Positions 31,024-41,835 of a stretch of 64,000 nucleotides of DNA are shown here, in pieces. A program made the position numbers and the translations under genes. The notes under the pieces are model-generated. The model did not search any database. It saw only the letters and a program-made list of their open reading frames with translations, and was not told the origin of the DNA. Each line of letters begins with the position of its first letter. Position 1 is the stretch's first letter. The stretch comes from Lonicera japonica (Eukaryota; Streptophyta; Magnoliopsida; Dipsacales; Caprifoliaceae): assembly GCA_021464415.1 (NCBI GenBank), contig CM038468.1, positions 1,178,001 to 1,242,000 of the forward strand, read 5' to 3'.

Positions 31024-31545
31024 TCTCACAAACACCCCCTAAATATAATTTTTTGATCACTAACACCCTCCTATTTACCTTAAGTAATTTATATAAAGTA
31101 TGTAATTTAAAATATAATTAACCGTAATTAAAATTAATCACACACTTTAAAAATATAATTAACATTAACTAAAAAAATTAATCTATCAATTTATCCATGG
31201 GTAATAAATTAATCTTAAACTCTCTTGATGTGGGGAGAACATATAATATTTACTCTCCTGATGTGGGGAGAGTAAATGGAATAAATTAGGCTGAAGTGGG
31301 GAGACTGGCTTTTAAACCCACTGAAAAATTTTAAAGTTAAACTCTCTTCATGTGGGGAGAACATATGCTATTTACTCTTCTGATGTGAGGAGAGTAAATG
31401 GAATAAATTTGGCCAAAGTGGAGAGATAGTGAGATATAAGAGGGGTGTTTTAAAATGTGCGATTAATTTATTACTCATGGATAAATTGATAGATTAATTT
31501 TTTTACCTTAAAATAAATATATTAATTGAGGGGGGTGTTTGTGAG
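31024..31545. repeat. MITE-like element with inverted ends and internal hairpins
   Basis: The left side has ATCTCACAAACACCCCCT (about 31,024-31,042) and TTAATCTATCAATTTATCCA (about 31,178-31,197). The right side has both as inverted copies (31,475-31,500 and 31,525-31,545). Between them are four copies of an ACTCTCC-TGATGTGG-GGAGAGT-type hairpin. The exact ends and a target duplication are not resolved. Confidence 0.55.
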
Positions 31546-32067
31546 ATATAAAAAAAATGTTTAAAAATAAATCTATTTAAAATTAAATAAAAAATATTAA
31601 TAAAATAAATAAAGATAGTAAATAGTCTTACCCTTTATTTTTAACTCTGTTATTTGTTTCATTCATTTAAGGTGCTATTATTTACACCCCTCAATTTTGT
31701 CACAAACACCACCATCTCTAATTTGATAAAACTCGATTTTCAACACCCCACCTTTTTGTCACAAACACCCTCTCACTTAACCATTATTTAACTTATTTAC
31801 CCAATGCTTAAACATTAACCTATCTATTTATTCACTTTTTAATAAACTAATCAAACATTAACCTAAATAATTAAACCTATATCTCTCATTTTTTCCCATT
31901 CACAATCACATTACTTGCTTCAAGTAAAAATATTAAGAGAGAAGAGATTCACTTATTCATCATTTAAGCTCTCAAAATCAAAAAATCACAACCAAATCAA
32001 AGCACAAATATTATTGGTGGGAAGTTCAAAGCTTGGATTATAATAAAGAAGAAGCATTGTTCATTAA

Positions 32068-33647
32068 ATGGTGGATAAAGAAGAAGTTAAAGAAAAAGTT
32101 TGTGGTGAAATTCCTCTCCAAAATGAAGTTAAAGAGGTATTATAATTGTTATTATTAGTGTATTAATATGTTTATTAGCTTTCATACATCATTCTTCAAC
32201 ATTCAAATTGAAACAAAGACGTAATCCCTAAAACAGAGTATAAAACGGGTATTTCTGTCCAGACTTGACTCGCTTTATATAAGGAGAGTAATATAATTAA
32301 AACTCTCCTAAAATAAGGCGAGTGTGTACAAATACACTCACCTATCATTAGGTGAGGCAAGCCTAATTTAGAAAACATTCTAATACAATCAGCACTCCAT
32401 TACTTTATGTTATGCGAGTGATTAACATCATACTCACCCTATGTGAGATGAGTACTTGTGAATGCAATCACCTCTTATTAGGTGAGCCTAATTTGAAAAA
32501 CACTTAAGGCAAAGGACGGAACCCAAGTAATATCTGTGTACAAATACAATCACCTCAAGACAAGCGAGTGTTTATAAACACAATCACCTCAAGACAAGCG
32601 AGTGTTTATAAACACATTCACTTCAAGATAAGCGAGTGTTTAAAAACACATTCACCTCAAGATAAGCGAGTGTGTACAAATACATTCAATTCTCCCAAAG
32701 TAAATTGAGCCAAAACTAACTTTGCATATAATTTCAGGATTTATCACATCAATCTAGCATATGGGGAGATATATCAACGTTTGAAAAAATTGATTTCACG
32801 GCAATGCAATTACAACAAACTCCTAAAGCGGCTTATATTATCAAACGTACCGACCATATTGTTAAAGAAGAGAGTCCAAAGGATGCTAATTATAAGCTTG
32901 GTGATGTTGAAGAATATCATATAGTAGAAGAGCCTATTTCTCAAACAAATTGCGTTGATCTTAAGTATGATGGTGGAGACGAAATTGTTAAGCATGGTAA
33001 TAAAGGAGAGGCTAATAATGATGATTATAATCCAGGCAAAGCAATTGACGTGAGTAACGTTACAACAGACGAAGTAAGTACGTAATACTTTAGTACCATG
33101 TAGTAACTATTTAATTACAACATAATAGCAATTAATATTTGTTGAATTTATTTTGTAGGTATTTCATTCCCGAGAAAGTTTAGTTGACTGGGCTCAACGA
33201 AAAGGAAGAGAGATTAAAACCATAGTAGTTACCCGAAAATCTGACCAAGGTCGAGCTAGAATTGATTTTTTCTTACCCAAAGTCGCAGACCCAAAACATT
33301 GGATGTGCATGCCTGATGCGGGTTTTATCACAGCGTCGGCATACAACTGTATAGTTGTGTTCTTATCAAATATGGGAAGTCTAACTTTCTTTCCCCACAC
33401 CGAGCCGCCAATGATGGGTAATGAAGTTCGTGTTATCTGTATTGCACTTGTTTGCGGTAACCACTTTGTTAGCGTTACCTTGAAAGATAATGCCCCGCTC
33501 CCCATCGTTGCTAGCATGTGGAATGTACTTCGAACTCCTGGGGCAGCTGCTTGGGAGCAACTTTTTGCCGATAGACTTCAATTTTATAAAGAAGGATATC
33601 TATCCGATCATAGAATAAAAGACTCACCAATCATAGTCAAAGATTAA
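32068..33647 (+). CDS. MULE-derived protein: FAR1-like N-terminal motif fused to OTU-like C-terminal half (3 exons)
   Basis: Exons 32068-32136, 32738-33073 and 33159-33647 join in phase 0 to 297 residues; the junctions are GAG|GTATTA, TTTCAG|GAT, GAA|GTAAGT and TTGTAG|GTA. Residues 1-135 are acidic and unrecognised. VFHSRESLVDWAQRKGREI then VVTRKSDQGRARID (about 136-172) resembles the N-terminal motif of plant MULE/FAR1-like transposases. KHWMCMPDAGFITASAYNC, SLTFFPHTEPP and VCGNHFVSVTL (about 180-250) match the C-terminal half of the OTU domain found at the end of such proteins, with its His in GNHF. The zinc-binding and DDE transposase core and the OTU Asp-Gly-Asn-Cys half are absent. Deubiquitinase activity is therefore unlikely; a DNA- or protein-binding role is possible but is inference. 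Confidence 0.7.
32546..32681 (+). repeat. 34-bp tandem repeat in intron 1 of the OTU-like gene
   Basis: Four units of ACAATCACCTCAAGACAAGC plus GAGTGTTTATAAAC. Related GGCGAGTG / CACTCACC motifs extend upstream to about 32,270. Confidence 0.75.
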
Positions 33648-33962
33648 TGATTGCTTAGACTTTTGTTCTTTTTTGTTATGCGTAAATGTCGCATAGTAAG
33701 TCCTATGTTTTTTTGTGAAAATGGGTACAACTGAAAATGTATATCCGTTATATATCTAATTTTTTTGTATAGTTGGCTTTAATTGAAAATGTAAAGCTCG
33801 TATAAGTATTTTTGTAAAGTTAGGTTGAATTGAATGTTTCAACATCTTATATGTTACTTTTGTTATATTAATGAAGTAACAATTATCTCTTATTAATGTG
33901 TGAATTAACTCACATCTCTTCTGATTTGGAAAACATTACAATGCACTCATCACTTCATTGAC

Positions 33963-34545
33963 TTATATTAGGCGAGGCTCTTGCAAGACACTCACCTGAT
34001 ACGGGGTGAGTGTCTGTTAATACACTCACCTGTCATTAGGTGAGTCTTATTTTAAAACACTCTAGTACACTCCAATCTCTATTTCCTTATATTAGGCGAG
34101 GCTCTTGCAAGACACTCACCTGATATGGGGTGAGTGTCTGTGAATACACTCACATGTCATTAGATGAGTCTTATTTCAAAACACTCCAGTACACTCCAAT
34201 CTCCATTTCCTTATATTAGGCGAGGCTCTTGCAAGACACTCACCTGATACGGGGTGAGTATCTGTGAATACACTCACCTGTCATTAGGTGAGTCTTATTT
34301 TAAAACACTCCAGTACACTCCAATCTCTATTTCCTTATATTAGGCGAGGCTCTTGCAAGACACTGACCTGATATGGGGTGAGTGTCTGTGAATACACTCA
34401 CATGTCATTAGGTGAGTCTTATTTCAAAACACTCTAGTACACTCCAATCTCCATTTCCTTCTATTAGGCGAGGCTCTTACAAGACACTCACCTGATATGG
34501 GGTGAGTGTCTGTGAATTCACTCACCTGTCATTAGGTGAGTCAAT
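33963..34545. repeat. 124-bp tandem repeat array with paired hairpins
   Basis: Units start at 33963, 34087, 34211, 34335 and 34459 (TTATATTAGGCGAGGCTCTT), the last incomplete. Each unit contains two perfect or near-perfect hairpins: ACTCACC-TGATACGG-GGTGAGT and ACTCACCT-GTCATT-AGGTGAGT. It lies just 3' of the OTU-like gene inside the Mutator-like element. Confidence 0.88.
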
Positions 34546-34997
34546 GACAGGTTTGGACATCACATATCTGTACTTTTATTATTCCTGGACAATCAAGATT
34601 TCAAAAAAACCATCAATGTAAATCAACAATCAAGTAGTGTATCACATCACATATCTATATTTCTATTATCTCTGGACAATCCAGATTTTGAATAAACCAT
34701 CAATGCAAATCAACAATCAAGTAGTGTATGATGCACTAATAATAAAAACTTCATTAAACTAAAACTAGTACCAAAAGAGGTTCATACAAAAATAACCCAA
34801 GTTTATAAAATTATATAACAAACTACCAAAAGATGTTCATACAAATTTAACCCAAGTTTTTTAAAGTACATAACGTACTACCTAAGAGGTTTATACAAAA
34901 AAAACAATAAACTTAAGAAGTTCATTGTCTTTAACTTAAACTAGCAAAACACGGTTCACAACTACTTCTTTGACTTTTTTCTTGGCAGGGCTTTGGC

Positions 34998-36192
34998 TCA
35001 TCCGGGAGTAGATACTGTTGGCGATAGATCTTGTAATCTTTTTGATCTACGCTCACCCATATTGTTTTTGTAATCCCCCGTTCTTGTAACCTTAAGGATA
35101 TCATAGACTTTATTAACAATCGCCGACATGTCCTGGCTTTGACCGCCAAAGAGAGCTCCCTCTACCAGCGATAATGCAGCGTCAACTGCTACTTGCTGCT
35201 TTATACGAATTACACCATTAGTACTTAGACATAAACATCAAATAATATAAAAGTATATAACTTTGTTAGAGAATGTCATCACAAAGGATAAATGGATCAT
35301 TTATTTATATATAATACATCAAATCCCCTCCCCTTCTCTCTCTCTCCCTCTCTCTCTTACACGTAAGATTACAAAATGTGTCTTGTTTGATGAAATTAAG
35401 CCCAGGAATAGAGATTTCTGCATAATTTTTTGAGGTTTCTTTCAGAGGTACCCATTAATTCCACTCGGATTTGGAATTCATTCGTTCACAGAAAGAAACC
35501 TCCAAATTCCAAAAGATTAGTTTATGGGCTTTACTTACTACTACTTTCTTGAAAAAGAAAAAAGATCCAAAATGATTTCTTAGTTTGGTACCGTTCTAGC
35601 AACCGAAACTTTATTGCAAGTGAGGGGAGAGGCCAAGAAGTAGACTCAATATGTGTTCCATTTCTGCAATTCTGCATCCATTTCTTTCTTTAGAATTGAA
35701 GATGAATCAATTTATTGTTGAAAGAGAAAATTTAATGAGTTTTTTTCCTCACACTTCGTAGTGGATTCGAGAGAGAAACGTATCATATATATAATTGGTT
35801 GTTGTGGATACACATTTTTTTTACATTTATGTAGTGGGGAGAGAATTTGATTATGCTAAATCAAAGATATTGGAAAAATAGCATTAATACACAAAAAATG
35901 CCCTAAATCAAAAAGATAAAGAGTAGGACAGAAGAGATGAGAACATACCACAAACAACAGCCGCGGAGGTGGGAGGAGAGGGATTTTATATGTTGTTACT
36001 GGCCATCGTTCAACGCAGTACGAAGGTGAGAATTGCGGGAGAAGGTGAGAGATGTGGAAGAGCATCAATACATAACCAAAAAAAGCCCTAAATCAAAAAG
36101 ATAAAGAGTGGACAGAGGAGATGAGAACATACCACAAACAACAAACGCGGAGGTGGGAGGAGAGGGTTTTTATCTGTCCTTACTGGCGTCAT
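34998..36192 (-). CDS. Possible second, convergent gene of the Mutator-like element (2 exons, 85 residues)
   Basis: Exon 36133-36192 begins at an ATG (MTPVRTDKNPLLPPP...) and ends GTG|GTATGT. Exon 34998-35195, after AAGCAG, reads QVAVDAALSLVEGALFGGQS, then QDMSAIVNKVYDILKV, and ends at a TGA (34998-35000). The join is in phase 0. I do not recognise the protein. The geometry, convergent with the gene from the other end, is like MuDR-type elements. It may instead be a captured host gene piece, and the splice model is speculative. Confidence 0.35.
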
Positions 36193-36241
36193 TCAACGCA
36201 GTGTGAAGGTGAGAATTGCGGGAGAAGGTGAGAGATGCAGA
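35881..36241. repeat. 181-bp tandem duplication near the right end of the Mutator-like element
   Basis: 35,881 to about 36,061 and 36,062-36,241 are two similar copies (GCAT(T/C)AATACA... CCCTAAATCAAAAAGATAAA ... GGAGAAGGTGAGAGATG). They duplicate the promoter-proximal part and first exon of the possible minus-strand gene. In the inner copy the equivalent reading frame is broken. Confidence 0.75.
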
Positions 36242-36479
36242 AAAAGGAAGACGAGCGGGAGAGACGAACGGGAGTCTTGTGTTAAGTAATTTTATTTGTA
36301 ATTAAAGTATGTATTAACTTTTAATTAGGTGGTGGGTGTTTGGGACTAAAAATTAACATGTGAGGGTAATTGTGACAATTATAATATTTGTAACAAAAAT
36401 AAAAAGCGTAAATAATAGCCCATTCATTTAACCGTTAGGTTAATAATTTTAATAAGAAAACTCCTCAAATTAGCTTCAT

Positions 36480-36599
36480 AGTTGTAGTCCCAGTGTCCCA
36501 CCCTTGGTTTGAGTATCTCCAACCACCGCAACACCCCCCCCCGAACGCAATCATCCAGCACATCCCGCCTACTCTTACCTCCCGCCAATCATCCCCTCC

Positions 36600-36664
<65 letters not shown>

Positions 36665-36785
36665 AACAACCAGTGAACATCAAAATCTAGGGATATCTCT
36701 CTCTAAACAAAATCGCCATTAAAAGCCCATCGATTACGATTCTACAAAGCGGCAAGCGATCAACAATCGCCACTTACTCCCAATT
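36480..36785 (+). promoter_or_regulatory. Probable non-coding first exon / leader of a downstream gene
   Basis: C-rich sequence with a (CT)19 tract (36603-36640) followed by (AC)12 (36641-36664), typical of plant 5' leaders, then a GTAAGT donor at 36786. The intron would end at GTGCAG before 38,592. The pairing of these ends is an inference. Confidence 0.4.
36603..36664 (+). repeat. CT/AC compound microsatellite
   Basis: An uninterrupted CT tract passes directly into an AC tract. Confidence 0.95.
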
Positions 36786-37149
36786 GTAAGTCTCAATCGT
36801 CTCTTCATCAGCTCTTCATCAGCTCATCAAAATTCAATCTTCTTTTGCTCAAGGTCTCCCTCTACAATTTTCAATTTGATAAATTTCTCTTTTACTTTTT
36901 TAAGTCTGTCAAATAAAATTCTTTAGATTACAATTGTTCTTCTTATTAAGCATATGTTTAATTGTAGTTTCAAGTTGGATTAGAGAGGTTGATAACCCTT
37001 TTTGGCCATGCATTTTTGTTTTCTGTATGTTGCGGTTAGGGTTTTGAAGCAGCTGACCTAGAAAAGTCAGGCCTTTTTATTAAATTGAATTAGGGTTTTG
37101 ATTTTGCGGGGCTAGGAAATTGGGGGTTTTGGTTAAATTTAGTAGGGTT

Positions 37150-37525
37150 GATTAATGTTGTTCGATGCATTGCCCTACAAGAATGTGGTTGCTTGAACGT
37201 CATCATTGTGGGATATTTGAATGGTGGGAACCCCTGTTGTGGATCGAAGTTGTTTAAGAAAATGGTGGAAGTGGGACTTAGAGGAAATGATATGACGATG
37301 GTGACCGTGCTAACTATGTATGGAGGGCAGATTTATTCGTATATTGAAGGAAGAAAAATCAGTTCATGTTGGAGTTTGTATAAAATTGTGGTTGAATGCA
37401 TAAGACTGCTTGGCTTAAATGAATGGACATGTAAGAATTATTTGGTTAATGCATGTATGGATATGTTAAAATGGCAGCGAACATATTTTTATAGCTTGAA
37501 GAAGTATTTATTGGGTTTTGTTTAA
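37150..37525 (+). pseudogene. Decayed PPR-protein fragment
   Basis: One frame reads FDALPYKNVVA, then (shifted) NVIIVGYLNGGNPCCGSKLF and KKMVEVGLRGNDMTMVTVLT, followed by YIEGRK. This is the pattern of a plant pentatricopeptide repeat (variants of VxxWNxMIxGY, ALxLFxxM, D..T.vsvLsAC and L..G+.vH). Stops and shifts break it throughout. It probably lies in the leader intron of the gene ending with the exon at 38,674. Confidence 0.6.
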
Positions 37526-37884
37526 GGAAAATAACAGCTCTTTTGGTTTGTTAGCCGTTGTATGCATTTAGGGGTAGTTTAGTCACTTTCATCATTTAAT
37601 TCAGCAAGTTAACAGTCAAACAGGTTGGCTAAGACGGCACAGCAGGATATCAAACTCAATTTCGACATAAACTTTGGGAGCCAAACTACAAATGCCCCTT
37701 TATTTATTGAGTATGCCAACTTTTCAGAAATTATTTTTCGTATTATGATGATTACATATTAAAACATCAGCCCTAACTTCACTGCATTAGGGTTTTTAAC
37801 ATCTAGTATGATGCATCTGAGAACTGAAAGTTGTTTGTTAAAGTCGTCAAAAGTAACGTTTTATCCTCAGATTGAGCAATTGTG

Positions 37885-37991
37885 ATAGCCTAGATGGTAT
37901 AAAGGTGCACACCCGAATTCGAGTCTCACCGGGGTTTTGTGGGTAGCCAGAGATTTTTTTTTTTTTTTTTTTTTTGGGGGGGGGGGGGGGG
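37885..37991 (+). repeat. tRNA-like (SINE candidate) head with T22-G16 run
   Basis: TAGCCTAGATGG resembles a pol III A box and GAATTCGAGTCTC a B box about 14 bp further on, somewhat close. A run of 22 T (37954-37975) and 16 G (37976-37991) follows. No target duplication was found. Confidence 0.35.
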
Positions 37992-38673
37992 TTTCTTTGT
38001 TATTGTAGCGCAGGAAGAGCCTTGGATTGCAGCATGGGTTTTTTAAATGTTTGAATGCGTTAGGACTTATCCCGCATGATTGGCATGGTAAATAAGACGT
38101 AAACTTCTTAATCTATGTAATGTTCTGCAAGGCACTAGACAAACCCAAGCGGCCTCGAGTGCCTTTGTGGGGACTGGGTGACTTCAACTTAATTTGAGAA
38201 CACACTGTTGGTTCTTAACGAACTAGAGATATGTTTTAAATATTCTATATGTTGGAAATCATCAAAGTAACTAGATTTTTTTGTGAGAAAGTTCATCTAT
38301 GCGTTTTCCCCTATGTTATTTGGGCATTCAAGTATGTCATGTGATCGAATAAGCTGAACTGATTATTTCTGAATATACAGACATATTAAGTCAGCTCCTG
38401 GATTGTTGTATTTTATCGGGAAGGAGTTGAGTGCCTTATTTTGCTTAAGAATTATTATGTTTATATTGTTTTGCTGTTACATTATGTAGTTAGTAGTATA
38501 AAGATTCCAAATCCCGCTGATTTAATCAAAAACAACTATCTGCTTCTTTCTGCTAATATTCAACTATAGATTTTGTTGGATGATTTGTGCAGGATCAACC
38601 ATTTGGTAGTTCCTGACATGTTATAGTATTCTATTGGGTTAGTTTGATCCGCATTCTCTTCTGAGGTAAAAGA

Positions 38674-38913
38674 ATGGATGATGCAACATTATCAGGGATC
38701 TGTGTACCAAAAAATATCCTCCAACCACTGTTTAATGTCTCAAATTCATCCACCCTAGAAGAATCCCTTACACGTCTTATAGAAACTGCTATAGGAATTG
38801 ATGGTCGTTCAGATCTTGCATCAAAGAATATCCTCACCACAGTCCTTCAGCTCTGCCAGTCTCTCTCCTGCCCTTCTTCTCACCACAGTCCTTCACCTTG
38901 TTTTATTTTTTAA
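38674..38913 (+). CDS. Unrecognised short coding exon (79 residues)
   Basis: ATG at 38674 follows a CAG acceptor at 38591 and a 5' UTR stretch. The protein MDDATLSGICVPKNILQPLF, then NVSNSSTLEESLTRLIETAI and ASKNILTTVLQLCQSL, looks like the helical N-terminus of a larger protein. The last 15 residues are low-complexity and lie in a local duplication (CTCACCACAGTCCTTCA at 38831 and 38878). No further exons are convincing downstream, so it may be a truncated gene. Confidence 0.45.
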   Translation: MDDATLSGICVPKNILQPLFNVSNSSTLEESLTRLIETAIGIDGRSDLASKNILTTVLQLCQSLSCPSSHHSPSPCFIF

Positions 38914-40237
38914 TGTTTAAAACAAAAAATGATATATTGTAATTGTGGCTCTGTAAAACATTCATGTTACACATCATTGGGCTTAAGTGAACTTTTTTTC
39001 TGCCATTTTAATATTTCCTTTGTTATATAATCTAGTATTTTTTATATGAGTTTTATATTGTTGTTTGGTACTATGCACAATAATCCTAGATACTTTTATT
39101 TGAATTAACCATCTATCAATTCTAAAATTTAGTAAAATTAGATTACTCTTTTATGTCTATAATTAAGAGTCTGGTTGCATTCGATGTAACAAAATAATTT
39201 AGTGCAACAATTATTTTATCATATATATACATGTATATATATATATATATAAAGCTGTCATCTATAACAGATCGATTTTATGATTTTCTTATAATTATTA
39301 ATTGAATTTTATACTTGATACTATGTTTTTGTTTAAGGGGTTTTTGGTTTAAAGGACAAAAGTTACATTCTTCTATCTACACAAGGACACAATTTTTAGT
39401 GTAATTGTTTGAAGGACAATCGTTTTGGAAAAGAATAAAATTTAGTCAGAGGGACAGATAATTAAAATTGGTATTTATATAATTACAAAACTAATTTATA
39501 TTATTGTTATTCCTATAATGTCCCTGCCATCTAATTAATTATTAAATTAATCTAAACTCCTAAAATCTATAAAATCAAATTCGACATTCAAAATTTAAAT
39601 GTAAACAATCAAATAACTTCTAACAACTTAATTTATTCTTAAAATCTAGGATATTAATTAATTCAAAATGTAACATTCAAACAACGAAAAGATTACAAAC
39701 AACCTAATCAATTTGACTAGTAATAACACGTTGAATTTATTCGTACAAAAGATATTGCTCAGACATATTCGCACAAATGCTTGATTAATTAGATATTTTA
39801 ATATATTGCTCAGACATTTTAATATTTAGTATCCAATAAAGAAATAGGCATTTTAATAATTTCTACACATTGTGTCTCAGCAAACTTGTGTTCTAAGCCT
39901 GGAAGGAACCTAATTTACTACTACTCAGCATACTAATAAAACAAGTTAACAACCTACGTTTAGGGATGTTTACCCATCATTAGTGCAATTTTGGTTAAGA
40001 ACAAGAATAAAACCTACGTTTAGGGATGTTTTATTCTTGTTCAATTCATAAGGGATATAAATTGACCAAGCAGAGGGAGAGTGCTTTTAAAGATGGATAT
40101 ATAAGTGTGACTATTCTTGGTGTCTTATCTCATGTAGATATAGATTTTCAGGCTTAATCTTTAATCTAAAAAGGTGAAAATATTACTGATATAATTTAGG
40201 GACAAAACGGAGAACATGAACAAATATTAGAGGATAA
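38914..40237. other. AT-rich intergenic DNA
   Basis: No gene or named repeat seen. A short direct duplication AACCTACGTTTAGGGATGTT occurs at about 39,952 and 40,012. Confidence 0.5.
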
Positions 40238-40521
40238 GGTTCCGTTTGATTGGAAGGTGGAAAAGAAAAATAAATTGAGTTAGTTTTGGTGAAAAGATGG
40301 AAAAATAAGTTGAGTGATAGAGGTGATATCCTCTTGATTTTTATGTTTTTCCATGAAGAAATTTTCTTTGCTTAGTGGTGAGTAAAATTTTTCCACAAAA
40401 AATATTGAATGATGGAGGATATATGCTCATAAAATGAGTAACATCTCTTCTTATTTTCTATCTTTTCACACAAACTAACTAAATTTATTTTCTTTTTCCA
40501 TCTTTGCAATCAAACGGAGCC
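40238..40521. mobile_element. Harbinger/Tourist-like MITE
   Basis: 284 bp with inverted ends GGTTCCGTTTGATTG and the complement of GGCTCCGTTTGATTG, flanked by TAA on both sides (40235-40237 and 40522-40524). The 3-bp TAA/TTA duplication is the PIF/Harbinger signature. A related inner segment lies at about 63,020-63,120. Confidence 0.75.
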
Positions 40522-40688
40522 TAAAAGATTAAATAAATTACCGAAAAATTAAAATAAATTTGGGAGACTTTTCTAAGAAGATTGTCCTTATTTAAAAAGT
40601 TGAGAATTCAAATAACTGAACCAAAATGTGTGTCCTTTCATTAGATTGATTTGAAAATTTTGAGACCTTAGACTAATTTTTTGTTTTG

Positions 40689-40689
<1 letters not shown>

Positions 40690-40763
<74 letters not shown>
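40690..40763. repeat. TTA trinucleotide microsatellite
   Basis: About 24 uninterrupted TTA units. Confidence 0.95.
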
Positions 40764-41835
40764 TATTTATTTAGTTTATTTCACACTTCATACTAATTAT
40801 TTATTAATAGACTTAGCAACGTACGTGCACTAGATTTAGTTATGTATGAAAAGCTAATGCCTCCTCGTTTCTTGATCTTTGTCATCAAATCAATTTTTCT
40901 CAAATATATGGTTTTTAATTTAAAGTTCGGATTTGTAGAATTTCAATTTTCACAATTAGGGACTTTTTAAGCCTTTTTTTTTTGTTCCAATTGTGTAATC
41001 TAGTGTAATCTAATTCTTTCAACATATAGAAATTTTCATATATGTACTTCCATTGTTTTTAGCAAGTCTAATTTCTTTGCCTTTTAATATAAAGCTAAAG
41101 CTTTCTTTGTTTTTAGGAAGTATAATTTATTTTGTCTACTATTTATTTCTTCTCTCCAAACTCCATTACCATCCAATCAGAGAAGGGTTTTAATTAATAA
41201 TCAATGAAATTTTCAGGTTTTTATGGCCTATTCTGAATTTTTAGATCAGCTCACTCTATATCTTCCATTAGTTTTAATAATTCTTTAAGGTCTCTATATT
41301 TACTAAAATTTTAGACCGTTGACCTTTGGTTACGTAGTTTTCGAATTCTATTAGAATTGCAATTTTTTGAATTATAATGCCATAGAATTACAACACCACT
41401 GTTTGGATTGTACATAGTTTTCATTTGCAATCATAGTAGAATTCAAAATTTGTTTGTTTGGTTAATTTGCAAAATTCAATTGAAATTTCAAAAAGAGAAT
41501 GCCTTTAAAGAACCTCCACCAGCACCGTCTACTATCGGAGCTCTGATGACCACTGTCCAAGCTCCGCTAACCTCATTAGAACTCTAGCAACCGGCAGTGG
41601 TGGAGGTAGTTAGGGTGGTGATTTAGTTTATATATACACACACACAGATAGTGTAGTACATACATATATGTACACATATATAAACAAATAACATATATAT
41701 ACATATACAAACTATGATGCACGGATACTCTCTCGGAGGTTACGTGTCTTGCCCAACACGCTCAGGACACGTTGAAATGCTCGGACATGCAGCCGTTATT
41801 TTTTTTTTAGTAACCACGTGAAAGGCACATTCAGG
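40764..41835. other. AT-rich intergenic DNA with degenerate repeats
   Basis: 41,331-41,470 has GAATTCTATTAGAATTGCAA and CCATAGAATTAC, similar to a repeat at 60,640-60,820; otherwise nothing is supported. Confidence 0.4.

Larger units (their letters stand above)
31671..36421. mobile_element. Mutator-like element of 4.75 kb carrying an OTU-like gene
   Basis: The ends are GGTGCTATTATTTAC on the left and the complement of GGGCTATTATTTAC on the right. Identical 10-bp direct repeats ATTCATTTAA lie at 31661-31670 and 36422-36431. The 9-11 bp duplication and gene content (MULE N-terminal motif, OTU-like domain) fit the Mutator superfamily. TIR similarity fades after about 50 bp. Inside are a + strand gene (32068-33647), a possible convergent gene (34998-36192) and two hairpin-rich tandem arrays. 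No transposase catalytic core was found. Confidence 0.8.

Noticed and set aside
33963..34545. Regular direct repeats resembling a CRISPR array
   Set aside because: The 124-bp units have no variable spacers, there are no cas genes, and the context is a plant transposon.
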